Shown here: piece by piece, positions 28,054 through 36,640 of the stretch
Layout of the letters: each line of letters starts with the position of its first letter
Position numbering within the stretch: position 1 is the stretch's first letter
Notes under the pieces: generated by a model
Told to the model about the DNA's origin: nothing
Database searches by the model: none
The model's input: the letters and a program-made list of their open reading frames with translations, nothing else
From: a bacterium
GTDB taxonomy: Bacteria > Hinthialibacterota > Hinthialibacteria > H5-UNCL2
Length of the DNA stretch: 64,000 nt
Reading direction: 5' to 3'
Assembly: GCA_015075175.1 (NCBI GenBank)
Contig: JABTUV010000001.1
Coordinates: 1,074,501 to 1,138,500 of the forward strand
Position numbers and translations under genes: made by a program

Positions 28054-28145
28054 AATCTTGCTCTTAATCTTGCTCTTAATCTTGCTCTTAATCTTAATCT
28101 TAATCTTAATCTTAATCTTAATCGAGAATCGATTACGATTAAGAC
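28054..28145. repeat. Hexameric CTTAAT repeat tract
   Basis: The 349-base gap 28023-28371 holds no convincing gene. Its first part is a run of TCTTAA/TCTTGC hexamers (about 12 units) ending in GAGAATCGATTACGATTAAG. Further along, at 28332-28374, GATTACG hexamers run in a short near-palindrome with CGTAATCGTAATC. Similar TAATCG tracts occur near 49.6, 51.26 and 54.04 kb. Confidence 0.8.
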
Positions 28146-28331
28146 TCAGTCATGAGGTCTCGGCTCTCCCGCAAAAGGATGGAAATGGTCTCGTTCTTGC
28201 GTTTGATGGGGTGGTATGGACCTCCAGGTCCGTCACTGGCGCAGGAGTGCCTGCCGTGAGTGCGGCGTGGCGGATCGAAGGCCCGAGCCACCCTGGTGTC
28301 GTGGAGATAAGAAGATTACGAGCAAGGGCAA

Positions 28332-28374
28332 GATTATGATTACGATTACGATTACGAGAACGTAATCGTAATCA
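28332..28374. repeat. GATTACG/CGTAATC hexamer palindrome at the DUF4380 3' end
   Basis: ATTATGATTACGATTACGAT and then GAGAACGTAATCGTAATC form a hairpin of hexamer units that touches the stop of the leftward DUF4380 gene. It could act as a transcription end signal for that gene, although no T-run follows. Confidence 0.65.
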
Positions 28375-29268
28375 GCCCAGCGATGCCAGCGCCTTCTCCA
28401 TCCCCGCTTCGTCCACGCCCAGCGAGAGTTTGTATAGAAACCACTCCTCCGTGTGCTCCAAACAGGCGCCCGGCGCCAGTCGCGTCAAGGGTGAAAGCGT
28501 TTCGATCTCCAGCATGTTGGCGTCGGTGAAAGTCTCGGTGTTGCAGCCGTAATCGGGATACTTCCCGTCCGGCGTCACGTCGTAGCGTTTGAACCAGAGC
28601 TCGTGCGCGAGTTCATACGCCGCCCAACCCTTGCTGTTGTAAAAGCCGACTTTCTGCTTGGTCTTCGCGCTCGGATCCTGGCGAAGTTGGATGAACTTCT
28701 CGCCCCAGGTCCAGCGGGGATCGCTCATGTTGGTGTAATGCCACAGGACGATGGGGCGTGCGGGCAGAAGATACTCGGGATGGGGGCGGTACTCTTCCTG
28801 GGGAAAGATGGCCCGCCCGCCCGGCGCGACGACCGACATGGCCCACGCGGCGGTTTCGATCTCCCACAGGTTGCGGTTGATGAGCCGATGCAGCACCGTG
28901 ACGTGACTGCCGGCGGCGTCCATGGTGATTTCCAGTTCCTTCTGGATGCCGGTCGTCGGTTCGACGGGTTGCGAGAGTTTGAGCGTGTCGCCCTCCCACT
29001 CGTGCGCGAGGGGAGCATTGTCGGGCCAATAGGTGCGAGGAATCGCCTCGGGCGCGTGCCACAGGCGATGGCCGCCGTAGATGCGCCACTCGTCGCCGCC
29101 TGTCTTTCCCAACTGCTCGGCGTATTCCTTAAGAAAGTTCTGACCCCCGACGAAGCCGAAGCGCATGATGCGCGGTCCGACGGCGGTGGTGGCGATGAGT
29201 TCGATCTCGCCGTTGGAGATGTGGATGCAGTTGGGCCATCCGCCCCAGGTGGTCAGTGCTTGTTTCAT
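28372..29268 (-). CDS. DUF4380 protein (mutarotase-like fold)
   Basis: The 298-residue protein opens WGGWPNCIHISNGEIELIAT, then TTAVGPRIMRFGFVGGQNF and GDEWRIYGGHRLWHAPE. These are hallmarks of DUF4380, a beta-sandwich family related to galactose mutarotases that is common in saccharolytic bacteria. The central HVTVLHRLINRN and late CLEHTEEWFLYKL fit the fold. It has no signal peptide. It lies downstream of a sugar ABC importer in the same direction, separated by a 250-base repeat region, so a role in sugar handling is plausible. Enzymatic activity is unproven. Confidence 0.7.
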   Translation of the reverse strand: MKQALTTWGGWPNCIHISNGEIELIATTAVGPRIMRFGFVGGQNFLKEYAEQLGKTGGDEWRIYGGHRLWHAPEAIPRTYWPDNAPLAHEWEGDTLKLSQPVEPTTGIQKELEITMDAAGSHVTVLHRLINRNLWEIETAAWAMSVVAPGGRAIFPQEEYRPHPEYLLPARPIVLWHYTNMSDPRWTWGEKFIQLRQDPSAKTKQKVGFYNSKGWAAYELAHELWFKRYDVTPDGKYPDYGCNTETFTDANMLEIETLSPLTRLAPGACLEHTEEWFLYKLSLGVDEAGMEKALASLG

Positions 29269-29282
29269 GCAGGTTCCCCCTC

Positions 29283-29512
29283 ACCCGGCGCTGCGCGCCG
29301 ACCTCTCCCTCAGGGAGGTGGAATCCTCTCCCTGAGGAGAGAGGTCCCTCTCCCTGAGGGAGGGTTAGTGAGGAGGGTGCGACATCGAGGTTCCCCTCAC
29401 CCGGCGCTACGCGCCGACCTCTCCCGGGAGGTGAAGAACGCGCTACGCGCCGACCTCTCCCTCCAGGGAGAGGTGAAGAACGCGCTGCGCGCCGACCTCT
29501 CCCGTGGGGAGA
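29283..29512. repeat. CTCTCCC/GGGAGAGG palindromic repeat cluster
   Basis: Between the DUF4380 gene and the permease, units of CGCTGCGCGCCGACCTCTCC followed by CTCAGGGAGAGG are repeated at least four times with variations (CCTCACCCGGCGCTACGCGC appears twice). Each unit can fold as a hairpin. Related CTCTCCC palindromes occur at 57.2-57.37 kb. Confidence 0.75.
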
Positions 29513-29516
29513 GGTA

Positions 29517-30503
29517 TCACTCCGCCGCGCGGCGGTGGCGCAGGCGATCCAGCGCCCCCGCCAACACGATGATAGCACCGGTAATGATCTCTTGCACCCA
29601 ATTCGGCACGCCGCTCTGGGAGCATCCCGAGCGGATGACCTCCATGATGAGCGCGCCCACGAGCGTGCCCAGAATGGAACCTTCGCCGCCCGCCAGGCTG
29701 CCGCCGCCGATCACGACCGCGGCGATGACCGGCAGCTCGAGGCCCTGCGCTACGGTGGGATCGCCGACCGTCAGGCGCGAGAACTGCAGGAGGCCGGCGA
29801 TGCCCGCAAATAGCCCCGAGGCGACGTAGACGGTGATTTTCACGCGCGGTACGGGGACGCCGCAAAGGCGCGCCGTCTGCTCGTTGGAGCCGACGGCGAA
29901 AACATGCCGGCCCAGGCGCGTGTAACGCAAAAGCCCGGCCACCAGCAGCGCCAGCGCCAGCATGAGCCAGACGCCGCTGGGCACGAGCATCCACCGCTGG
30001 CCGCCGCCCAGGGAAGCCAGGAGGTCGTCCAGCCATGCGAGCGACTCGGGCGGCACGTCGATCTTCTGCTCGCGTCCCAGGCCCTTGGCGGCGCCGCGCA
30101 CGATGAGAAGCGTGCCCAGCGTCACGATGAAAGGCACGACGCGCAGACCCGTAATCAAGGCGCCGTTGAAGAGGCCGCAAAGCGCGCCGGCCGTGACACC
30201 CGCGGCCGCCGCCGTCAACGGTCCGGCGCCGCGCTCCAGCATGGCCGCGATCACCACCGTCGAAAGCGCGATCATCGAACCCGCCGAGAGATCGATGCCG
30301 CCGGCAATGATCACCAGCGTCATGCCCAACGCGGCCGTGCCCACGATGGCGCTCTGCCGCAAGATGGTCTCGACGTTGCGCAGGCTCAGAAAGCTCTCCG
30401 GCACGACGAAGGCGAAGATGGCATAAACGAGCAGGAGACCCAGCAATGGAGCTAGGCGATTGAGCCAGCGCAGGAGCTCGGATGCCGGCGCGCCGCCGCT
30501 CAT
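29517..30503 (-). CDS. Sugar ABC transporter permease (RbsC/XylH type)
   Basis: From ATG 30503, which overlaps the ATPase stop by four bases, the 328-residue protein has about eight to ten hydrophobic helices. It carries the BPD_transp_2 pattern: FLSLRNVETILRQSAIVGTA, LGMTLVIIAGGIDLSAGSMI, PFIVTLGTLLIVRGAA and TRLGRHVFAVGSNEQTARLC. AAVVIGGGSLAGGEGSILGT near the C-terminus is the EAA-like coupling region of this class. It forms the channel for a monosaccharide or related sugar. Specificity cannot be read from the sequence. Confidence 0.92.
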   Translation of the reverse strand: MSGGAPASELLRWLNRLAPLLGLLLVYAIFAFVVPESFLSLRNVETILRQSAIVGTAALGMTLVIIAGGIDLSAGSMIALSTVVIAAMLERGAGPLTAAAAGVTAGALCGLFNGALITGLRVVPFIVTLGTLLIVRGAAKGLGREQKIDVPPESLAWLDDLLASLGGGQRWMLVPSGVWLMLALALLVAGLLRYTRLGRHVFAVGSNEQTARLCGVPVPRVKITVYVASGLFAGIAGLLQFSRLTVGDPTVAQGLELPVIAAVVIGGGSLAGGEGSILGTLVGALIMEVIRSGCSQSGVPNWVQEIITGAIIVLAGALDRLRHRRAAE

Positions 30504-32014
30504 GCCGCCTGCCCTCCCGTCGCCGCCAGCATCAGGCTGTGTTCGTCCCAATCGGAAACGGGTTTCGCCTCGCCCAGCCGACCGCGCGCCATCACGGCGA
30601 TGCGGTCCGAGACGCCTAGAAGTTCCGGAAGATAGCTGCTGACAATGAGGACGGCGCAGGGGCGATCCCCCAGTCGGCCGGCCGCCAGGTCGTCGATGAG
30701 TTGATAGATGAGCGCCTTGCTGGCGACGTCGATGCCGCGCGTGGGTTCATCCAGAAGCAGCACGTCGGCGCCGTGATGAAGCAGTCGTGCCAGGGCGATC
30801 TTCTGCTGGTTGCCGCCGGAAAGATCGCGCACGCGCTGCGACGGTCCGGCGCAGCGGATGCCGAGCCGCTCGATCCAACGTTGCGTATTATGGTATTGCC
30901 GTGACGGAAGGACAAGCAACGGCAGGCGCGAAAGCGTGGCGTTATCGGCCAGCGAAAGCCCGAGCGCCAGCCCCTCCGCCTTGCGATCCTCCGATAGCAT
31001 CCCCACTCCCTGGTCCCAGCGCCGCGTCGGCGACGCAACTCCCGTGATCGCCTTGACTCTCACGCTCCCCCGGCGCACCGGGTCCAGTCCGAACACGGCG
31101 CGCAGAAGTTCGGTGCGTCCCGCGCCTACCAGGCCCGCGATTCCCAGCACTTCGCCGCGCCGCAGCGACAGGCTGGCGCACTGCGGCCGCGCCGTCCCCG
31201 CCAGCTCGCGAATCTCCAGCACCACTTCTCCCGCTTTTCGCTCCGAGCGTGGGTAGAGTTGTTCGACGCGACGGCCGATCATGTGGCCGACGATGTCCGA
31301 GACGCCCGCTTCCGCCGTCGCGCCCGTCGCCACGCAGCGCCCGTCGCGCAGGACCGTGTAGCGGTCGGAGATGCGCTTGACTTCCTCGATGAAGTGGGAG
31401 ATGTAAACGATGGCGTGTCCCTGCGACTTCAAGCGCGCGATGACGGCGAACAGGCGCTCGATGTCCTGCCGCGACAGGCTGCTGGTGGGTTCGTCGAGCA
31501 CGAGAATCCGGCATCCCACGGCCAGCGCGCGGGCGATCTCAACCAGTTGCTGGAGCCCGACGGAGAGCCGTCGCACGGGCAGGTCGAGCGGGATTTCGGG
31601 ATGCTCCAGTTGGCGGAGCGCGTCCAGCGCGCGACGCCGGACCTCGCCTCGTTGCACGAGACCCCAGCGGCTCGGCTCCATGCCCAGCGTGATGTTCTCC
31701 TCGACCGTGAGGTGTGGGGCGAGCGAGAGTTCCTGGTAGATCATGGCCACGCCGGCGCGGCGCGCCTCCAGGGGACGCCGGGGCGCAAACGCCGCGCCGT
31801 CGATCAGCATCCGTCCCGCGTCGGGGAGGATCGCGCCCGACAGCACCTTCACCAGCGTGCTCTTGCCCGCTCCGTTCTCGCCCACCAGGGCGTGCACCTC
31901 TCCGGACGCGACGGCGAAGTCCACCCCCTCCAATGCCACGGTGGCGCCGAAGCGCTTGCGGATGCCCCGCATCGCCAGCCGTGGAACCGTATCCTCTGCG
32001 CCTACAGCGTTCAT
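30500..32014 (-). CDS. Sugar ABC transporter ATP-binding protein, double domain (RbsA type)
   Basis: At 504 residues it has two ABC domains. The N-terminal domain has Walker A GENGAGKSTLVKVLSGA, signature LSVGLQQLVEIARAL and Walker B ILVLDEPTSSLS. The C-terminal domain has the degenerate Walker A GLVGAGRTELLRAVFGL typical of RbsA/MglA, signature DLSGGNQQKIALARLL and LLLDEPTRGIDV. It powers import by the adjacent permease. Its start overlaps the binding-protein stop and its stop overlaps the permease start, forming a tight operon. Confidence 0.95.
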   Translation of the reverse strand: MNAVGAEDTVPRLAMRGIRKRFGATVALEGVDFAVASGEVHALVGENGAGKSTLVKVLSGAILPDAGRMLIDGAAFAPRRPLEARRAGVAMIYQELSLAPHLTVEENITLGMEPSRWGLVQRGEVRRRALDALRQLEHPEIPLDLPVRRLSVGLQQLVEIARALAVGCRILVLDEPTSSLSRQDIERLFAVIARLKSQGHAIVYISHFIEEVKRISDRYTVLRDGRCVATGATAEAGVSDIVGHMIGRRVEQLYPRSERKAGEVVLEIRELAGTARPQCASLSLRRGEVLGIAGLVGAGRTELLRAVFGLDPVRRGSVRVKAITGVASPTRRWDQGVGMLSEDRKAEGLALGLSLADNATLSRLPLLVLPSRQYHNTQRWIERLGIRCAGPSQRVRDLSGGNQQKIALARLLHHGADVLLLDEPTRGIDVASKALIYQLIDDLAAGRLGDRPCAVLIVSSYLPELLGVSDRIAVMARGRLGEAKPVSDWDEHSLMLAATGGQAA

Positions 32015-32990
32015 TCGGCCATCTTGGGGGCCAGCAGCGCCTGCGCCTCGGGCGTGTTCATGTTCCGGCGCGTCACGATCATCACGCCCGTATCGATGCG
32101 CTTCTCCACCGCCGCGCCGGAAAGATGTGCGACCATCGTCTTCACGGCCAGATAGCCCATCTTATAGGGATTCTGAAGCGTCAGGGCATCCAGATGGCCC
32201 TGGCGCAGGGCGTCGACCAGTTGCGGCGAACTGTCAAAGCCGATGAAGCGCACCTTGCCGGCCAGACCGCCGTCGCGCAGCGCGCGCAACATGCCGAAGG
32301 TGGACGACTCGTTGGGGCAAAAGATGCCGTCGATGGTCAGCGAGCCGTCGCCCACGCGCAACGGGGCCAGGAGATTTTCGCTCGCCTTGTAGGCCGATTC
32401 GGTCGTGGGGCCGGCGTACTGATTGGCGCTGATGACCTGAATGCCGGGATGGGCGGCGATGGCCTCCAGGAACCCTGCTCGCGCTGGCTGGTGCTGTCGG
32501 AGCCTTCCTGGTAGCGCAACACGGCCAGCGTGCCGCTCACTCCCACCAGCCGCGCCATTTCTTCTCCTGCCAGCCGGCCTCCCATCCTGTTGTCGGTCGC
32601 CACGAAGCTGACGTAATCTTCGCTCTTGAGTCCCGAGTCGAAGATGACGACGGGAATGCCGGCCTTGACGGCATCCGCCACGGGCGCGCGCAGGGCGGTA
32701 TCGTCCAGCGGCGCCAAGACGATGCCGGAGACCCGGCGCGAGATGAAGTCCTCGACGACGGAAATCTGCTGGTCCCGGTCGTCTTCCTTCAGCGGGCCTT
32801 TCCAGATGATCGCCACGCCCAGTTCGGCGCCCGCGTCGGCGGCGCCGGCGTGCACGGACTTCCAGAACTCGTGCGTCGTGCCCTTGGGAATCACGGCGAT
32901 GGTGGTCTTGTCGGGCTTTCCCCCGCAGGAGGAGAACAGGCACACGCCGGCCGACAGGAGAGACGCGAGAAGGAGAGACTTGCGCATCAT
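32011..32990 (-). CDS. Sugar-binding lipoprotein of ABC importer, one frame break
   Basis: From ATG 32990 the product starts MMRKSLLLASLLSAGVCLFS followed by SCGG, a lipoprotein signal with the lipidated Cys, so it is tethered outside the cytoplasmic membrane. The periplasmic-binding-protein (Peripla_BP_4) domain is clear: TIAVIPKGTTHEFWKSVHAG, VSGIVLAPLDDTAL and VVIFDSGLKSEDYVSFVATD. After one break near 32485 it continues GFLEAIAAHPGIQVISANQY and KVRFIGFDSSPQLVDALRQG. The usual length of about 325 residues results. It delivers the sugar to the permease. Ligand is unknown. Confidence 0.9.
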
Positions 32991-33241
32991 CGTGGGTACC
33001 GCCTGGATGAGATTACGTATCACGATACTAACGAGTCGGGGCGGCGTCAATGCGTTGCAAGGGTCCCGTATCCAGCTGCGGGAATCTCAGCAGTGAGGGG
33101 CTGAAGCCGCGGACGCCCGGGCGCATACTGGCGCGGCGGCCAGCAGCCGCACTCCACACTGGTTTCCGGCTTGACAGCGCCGCGGCAGCGTCCATCATGG
33201 CAGTCCCTCGCTCAAGTTCCACACCAGGTGGAGGTGCACTC

Positions 33242-33694
33242 GTGAACCTCGAGCTCTTCGCAGCCCTGCTCATGCGCTGGGCGCACATCCTGGCGGCCAT
33301 CGTGGCGCTGGGCGGTTCGATCTTCTTCCGATTTGTGTTCCTGCCGGCGGCGGGCGCATGTCTAACCGGCGACCAGTCGGCGCGATTGCGGCAGACCTTC
33401 ATGGTCCGCTGGAAGCGCATCGTGCACACCTGCATCGCCCTTTTTCTCATCAGCGGCCTTTACAATTATCTCGTCATCCAGAGGCCCCAACACGAGGGGC
33501 AGGCGCTGTATCACGCCCTTTTCGGCGTCAAGTTCCTCCTGGCCCTGGCGGTGTTCTACCTGGCCCTGGCGCTCACGGCCTCCGGCGCGTTCGGCTCGAG
33601 CTTGCGGCGCCGCGCGGCCTACTGGCTGGCGATGTTGGTCGCGTTGGCCGTGATCGTGGTCCTGATCTCGGGTTACATGCGCACCGCGTTCTGA
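33242..33694 (+). CDS. Four-helix membrane protein (CopD-like)
   Basis: A GTG at 33242 preceded by GGTGGAGG gives a 150-residue protein with four hydrophobic helices. Segments are LLMRWAHILAAIVALGGSIF, VHTCIALFLISGLYNYLVI, VKFLLALAVFYLALALTASG and AMLVALAVIVVLISGYM. The R-W-x-H-I-x-x-A-x-x-x-x-G-G start and the second-helix pattern resemble CopD/YdhW-like haem or copper membrane proteins, where the His residues ligate haem. Conserved His occurs in helix 1 and before helix 3. No partner gene is adjacent. Function is uncertain. Confidence 0.55.
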   Translation: MNLELFAALLMRWAHILAAIVALGGSIFFRFVFLPAAGACLTGDQSARLRQTFMVRWKRIVHTCIALFLISGLYNYLVIQRPQHEGQALYHALFGVKFLLALAVFYLALALTASGAFGSSLRRRAAYWLAMLVALAVIVVLISGYMRTAF

Positions 33695-33732
33695 AACCGG
33701 CGAAAGCGCAAGATCCCTCAAATCCGCGCCAA

Positions 33733-33763
33733 CCCTCCTATCAGTGGAACACTGACAGGAGGG
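33733..33763 (+). promoter_or_regulatory. Hairpin enclosing the ribosome-binding site of the tail-fibre-like gene
   Basis: CCCTCCTATCAGTG (33733-33746) and CACTGACAGGAGGG (33750-33763) form a 13-bp stem with one mismatch and a 3-base loop. The right arm contains the strong ribosome site AGGAGGG six bases before the ATG at 33770. Folding would hide the site, so the element looks like a translational switch or a dyad protein-binding site. Confidence 0.65.
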
Positions 33764-33769
33764 ACCTCC

Positions 33770-35005
33770 ATGCCCAAGCGCAGTCGCATCGCCCTGGCGG
33801 TTGGGGCGATTCTTCTCTTCTCCATCGTCGGGGGCGCGTCCGGCCTGATCCGCAAGGAGCAGATCGAGGACGCCTACGTCCGCAAGCCGTCGGACGGCAT
33901 GGCCGGCACGCTCACCGTCGCCCACGTCAAAAGCAGTACCGGGACCAATACGCTGGGCGGCAACGTCGATCTCGCCCACAGTTCACAACCCACCCTCACC
34001 TTTCGCTCCAACGACGCCGCGACCGCCCAGCCGGACGGCTTCATCAACTGGTACGGCGCGACCTGGGGCGCCGGCGTGGTCTCCAATCTGGCTCGCATCG
34101 TCGGCGGCAAGGACGGCACGACCGACAACCAGCAACGCGGGTTCCTTTCCTTCCACACGTTGCGGGACGGCGACAACACGCTGTGGGAATGGGTCAGATT
34201 GCATCAGAGCGGCTTCTTGGAGCTGGAGGGGCGCGCGTCCGCCGGCGCCTGGTCCGTTCCGCTCGTCATTTCCAACAAAGTCGCCGCCGACAACACCGGC
34301 GCGGGGCTGGCCTTCAGCCTGCGCGGAGACCTCGACCCCGCCCTCTACCAGAAGTGCATGATCGTTCTGGACGGCGTCAACGATGGTGGACTCGGTTGGG
34401 GCAGAGGATACCTCAAAATCCTGATGAACAACACCTCCTCAAGCGTCAATGCGACCCTCTCAGACGCGGTACTGACCATCGACAACCTCGGCAATCTCTC
34501 GACCGTAGCCGACTACACGCTGGGCGACGCGGGCGGCGATCAGGGGCGGCTGCACGGCGGCGTCACCATCGGGACCACGACCGGCGCGAACACCTGCAAG
34601 GTCGTGGGGCGGCTTGAGGGCTACGTCATCCCGCTGGTCTTTTCCACGACGGACGAGACGATCTCGGGCGGCGGTTACGGCTACTACGGGGCGCTGCGCG
34701 GCGACGGCTCGCGGGGCTGGGTGGCCCCCGGCGCCGGTTCGGTGTGCGCCGTCTCCGGCAGCTACGCGACGACCGCGCTGGCCAACGACATCGAAGTGCG
34801 ACGCAACGGCACGAGTCTCTGGTCCGTCGGCGTCCAGTCGGAACAGGCGCTGGCGGACGTATACAAGAGCCGGGCCAAGGACTCGGCGGCGTTTTCCAAG
34901 GGCGACCACATCGAAGTGTATTTCGGGGCCGGCGTCTACAACTCGGTCATTACGGTGTTGGTCGCAGTGGACACCTGGGACGACGACGGAGTGGAGGAGA
35001 ACTGA
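33770..35005 (+). CDS. Tail-fibre-like protein with N-terminal hydrophobic segment
   Basis: The 411-residue protein starts with MPKRSRIALAVGAILLFSIV, a signal-anchor-like helix. It is followed by EDAYVRKPSDGMAGTLTVAH, which matches the D-x-M-x-G-T-L-T-V repeat of phage tail fibres. The remainder is rich in Gly, Asn and Thr and predicted to be beta-structured (for example DYTLGDAGGDQGRLHGGVTI). Such proteins bind surfaces in phages or phage-like particles. A hydrophobic N-terminus is unusual for a virion fibre and suggests export. It heads a five-gene phage-type cassette. Family assignment is tentative. Confidence 0.5.
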   Translation: MPKRSRIALAVGAILLFSIVGGASGLIRKEQIEDAYVRKPSDGMAGTLTVAHVKSSTGTNTLGGNVDLAHSSQPTLTFRSNDAATAQPDGFINWYGATWGAGVVSNLARIVGGKDGTTDNQQRGFLSFHTLRDGDNTLWEWVRLHQSGFLELEGRASAGAWSVPLVISNKVAADNTGAGLAFSLRGDLDPALYQKCMIVLDGVNDGGLGWGRGYLKILMNNTSSSVNATLSDAVLTIDNLGNLSTVADYTLGDAGGDQGRLHGGVTIGTTTGANTCKVVGRLEGYVIPLVFSTTDETISGGGYGYYGALRGDGSRGWVAPGAGSVCAVSGSYATTALANDIEVRRNGTSLWSVGVQSEQALADVYKSRAKDSAAFSKGDHIEVYFGAGVYNSVITVLVAVDTWDDDGVEEN

Positions 35006-35458
35006 TGAACAACCGGATCATGTTCGGAGTTGCGTTGCTGGTGGGCGTGGGGGTGTGGGAGGGCGTGTTCGCGCAGAGCCAGCGGCCGCGCGCGCTGGCT
35101 GAATCCGGCCTTGGCGGAGGCGCTCAACGCCGAGCCGGCGGACGTGGTGGTCGAATATCTCTTGTCGGCGATGTCGCCGGCGGCGGTCGACGAGGCGACG
35201 GCGGCGCTGGCGGCGCGCTATCTTGTCCCGCGCGCGAGCGTCTGGAAGAGCGCCGGCGGCGCTTGAGGAGACCGAGCGCAAGTTGGACCAGGGCGTGATC
35301 GTGTCCGACTCGACCCAGGACGCGACGGGCGCCGCCTCTCCCGGCTTCTCAATGAGCGTGGAACTGGACTTTGCGCTTTCGCCGCACGTGCGCGCGGCGG
35401 AAACCGCCTGCTGCTGCGGGCGCTGTGGGTTGTGGCGCGTCTCCGCTGGAGGTGTTAA
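35005..35458 (+). CDS. Exported hypothetical protein in the phage-type cassette, frame-broken
   Basis: The ATG at 35005 overlaps the previous stop. MNNRIMFGVALLVGVGVWEG then VFAQSQRP is a signal peptide. After a break near 35095 the other frame continues LNPALAEALNAEPADVVVEY and LLSAMSPAAVDEATAALAAR, then after a second break LEETERKLDQGVIVSDSTQD. The last stretch before the stop at 35458 reads NRLLLRALWVVARLRW. I do not recognise a family. The helical middle part and position between a fibre-like protein and a peptidase suggest a phage-derived accessory gene. Confidence 0.38.
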
Positions 35459-35797
35459 GCCTGTTCGAGACTTTGCGGGCGGCGGTCAATCAGGCGCGAC
35501 GGCGCGCCGGCCGACGGCAAGCGGGCTGACCATCACTTCCGGCGTGCGTTGCGGCGCCCACCAGCAGCGAGTCAACCCCGGTTCCTGCATCGCATGCACG
35601 TGCCCGGCTCGGACGGCCTGGGCCACGCCTTGGACGTGGCGGCGCCGCGCGACCTGCCGGTGGCGCGCTTTTTCGCTCTGGCGGAAGCCGTCGCGGCAGA
35701 GTTCCCGCAGGCAGGGTTGGGTTTTTACCCGCGCCGCGCCTTCGTGCACCTGGACGACGGCGCGGGCTTGCCGGCGGGCCGCAGGTGGACGGAGTGA
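35452..35797 (+). CDS. M15-family D,D-carboxypeptidase/endolysin, frame-broken
   Basis: A GTG at 35452 gives VLSLFETLRAAVNQARRRAG. After breaks near 35520 and 35590 the sequence continues LTITSGVRCGAHQQRVNPGS and RMHVPGSDGLGHALDVAAPR. It then runs to GLGFYPRRAFVHLDDGAG and stops at 35797. The H-x(6)-D motif (H of MHVPGSDG and D of HALDV) and the late FVHLD are the zinc ligands of M15 peptidases, used by phages to cut peptidoglycan cross-links. It lies directly before spanin-like and holin-like genes, completing a lysis module. Breaks make activity uncertain. Confidence 0.6.
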
Positions 35798-36090
35798 AGG
35801 CGTTTCTCTCCCTCCTGTTTTCCGCGCTCATCGCGGCGGTGCAACGCTGGTGGAACGCGCGCCGGGAGTCGGCGGCGCGCGCGGAGGCGGAGCGGCTGCG
35901 CGATGCCCTGGCCTCCGTCGGCGATGCGCGCGCGCTGGAGGAGGACTTGCACAGGCGCGCGCAAGGCTACCCGCCGGCGAGTACTCCAACCGCCGGCCAA
36001 CGGCGCGTCGATCTCGCCACGGGGCGCATTCAAGTCTGGACGGGAACCGAGTGGCGGGAACTCTCCGGCCACGAGCCATTCTTTCCATGA
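35785..36090 (+). CDS. Rz-like inner-membrane spanin (putative)
   Basis: This 101-residue protein starts at GTG 35785 with an N-terminal hydrophobic segment (AFLSLLFSALIAAVQRWW) and a long charged helix rich in Arg, Ala and Glu (RRESAARAEAERLRDALASV). It ends GRIQVWTGTEWREL. One membrane anchor followed by a periplasmic coiled coil, after an endolysin and before a lipoprotein, is the arrangement of Rz/Rz1 spanins that disrupt the outer membrane. Its stop overlaps the lipoprotein start (ATGA). Similarity is structural only. Confidence 0.45.
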   Translation: MDGVKAFLSLLFSALIAAVQRWWNARRESAARAEAERLRDALASVGDARALEEDLHRRAQGYPPASTPTAGQRRVDLATGRIQVWTGTEWRELSGHEPFFP

Positions 36091-36395
36091 AACCGCTGCT
36101 GACGGTGTGCCTCGCTCTCGCGTTGGCGGTCGCGTCGCCGGGTTGCGGGACGGCGCGCCCCGCGCGCATCGGACCGCTTCTACCCATCCTGCCGCATCCC
36201 GCAGCGCCCGCGTTGGCCCAGGTCTCCGCCGCCGAGCTGGCTTTAGTCTCGCCCGAGACCGCCGCCCGCCTCCTCTCCCGCGACGCCGCACTCCAGGAGC
36301 ACATCGGCCGCTACCGCGACGTGGTGGAAACCTACAACACCTGGGCGCGGGAACAGAATCGACAGCATGGTTACGAAAGGAGCCATCTACCGTGA
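36087..36395 (+). CDS. Small lipoprotein, Rz1-like outer spanin candidate
   Basis: The 102-residue product begins MKPLLTVCLALALAVASPGC, where the Cys at residue 20 fits a lipobox. It continues Pro-rich (LLPILPHPAAPALAQ) and then helical with a VVETYNTWAREQNRQHGYE tail. A short Pro-rich lipoprotein directly after an Rz-like gene matches Rz1 outer spanins, although Rz1 usually is shorter or nested. It overlaps the previous and next genes by four bases each, so all are translated together. Confidence 0.45.
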   Translation: MKPLLTVCLALALAVASPGCGTARPARIGPLLPILPHPAAPALAQVSAAELALVSPETAARLLSRDAALQEHIGRYRDVVETYNTWAREQNRQHGYERSHLP

Positions 36396-36574
36396 AACCC
36401 TGGTATCGACAGATGACCTTCTGGACGGCAATCGCCGCGATCGTGACGGCGGTCGGCGGACTCTGGTCCGGAGCGCTGACCGAAGAGCAGATCGACGCGC
36501 TGGTCCTGTCGTTGGTCGCTCTCTCGCAGATTTTCCTGCGACGCGCGGTCAACGAAACCGCCGGCGGCAAGTAG
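36392..36574 (+). CDS. Small phage holin-like protein, 60 aa
   Basis: The GTG start at 36392 overlaps the lipoprotein stop. The product VKPWYRQMTFWTAIAAIVTA then VGGLWSGALTEEQIDALVLS has one or two hydrophobic helices and the pattern W-x-x-x-x-F-W-x-A-x-x-A seen in small phage holins and membrane proteins near lysis genes. It is the last gene of the cassette and is followed by an intrinsic terminator. Together with the M15 peptidase and spanin-like genes it makes a complete lysis set. Confidence 0.5.
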   Translation: MKPWYRQMTFWTAIAAIVTAVGGLWSGALTEEQIDALVLSLVALSQIFLRRAVNETAGGK

Positions 36575-36607
36575 CCCTCTCGCCGCCGGACGGTCGGACA
36601 TGGGGAA

Positions 36608-36640
36608 GGCCCCGGGCGCCAACGTCCGGGGCCTTCTCTT
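36608..36640 (+). terminator. Intrinsic terminator after the phage-type cassette
   Basis: GGCCCCGG (36608-36615) pairs with CCGGGGCC (36626-36633) around a 10-base loop, followed by TTCTCTT. It lies 34 bases after the holin-like stop and insulates the cassette from the secretion operon. The gap 36575-36885 otherwise holds the sigma-54 promoter. Confidence 0.75.
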
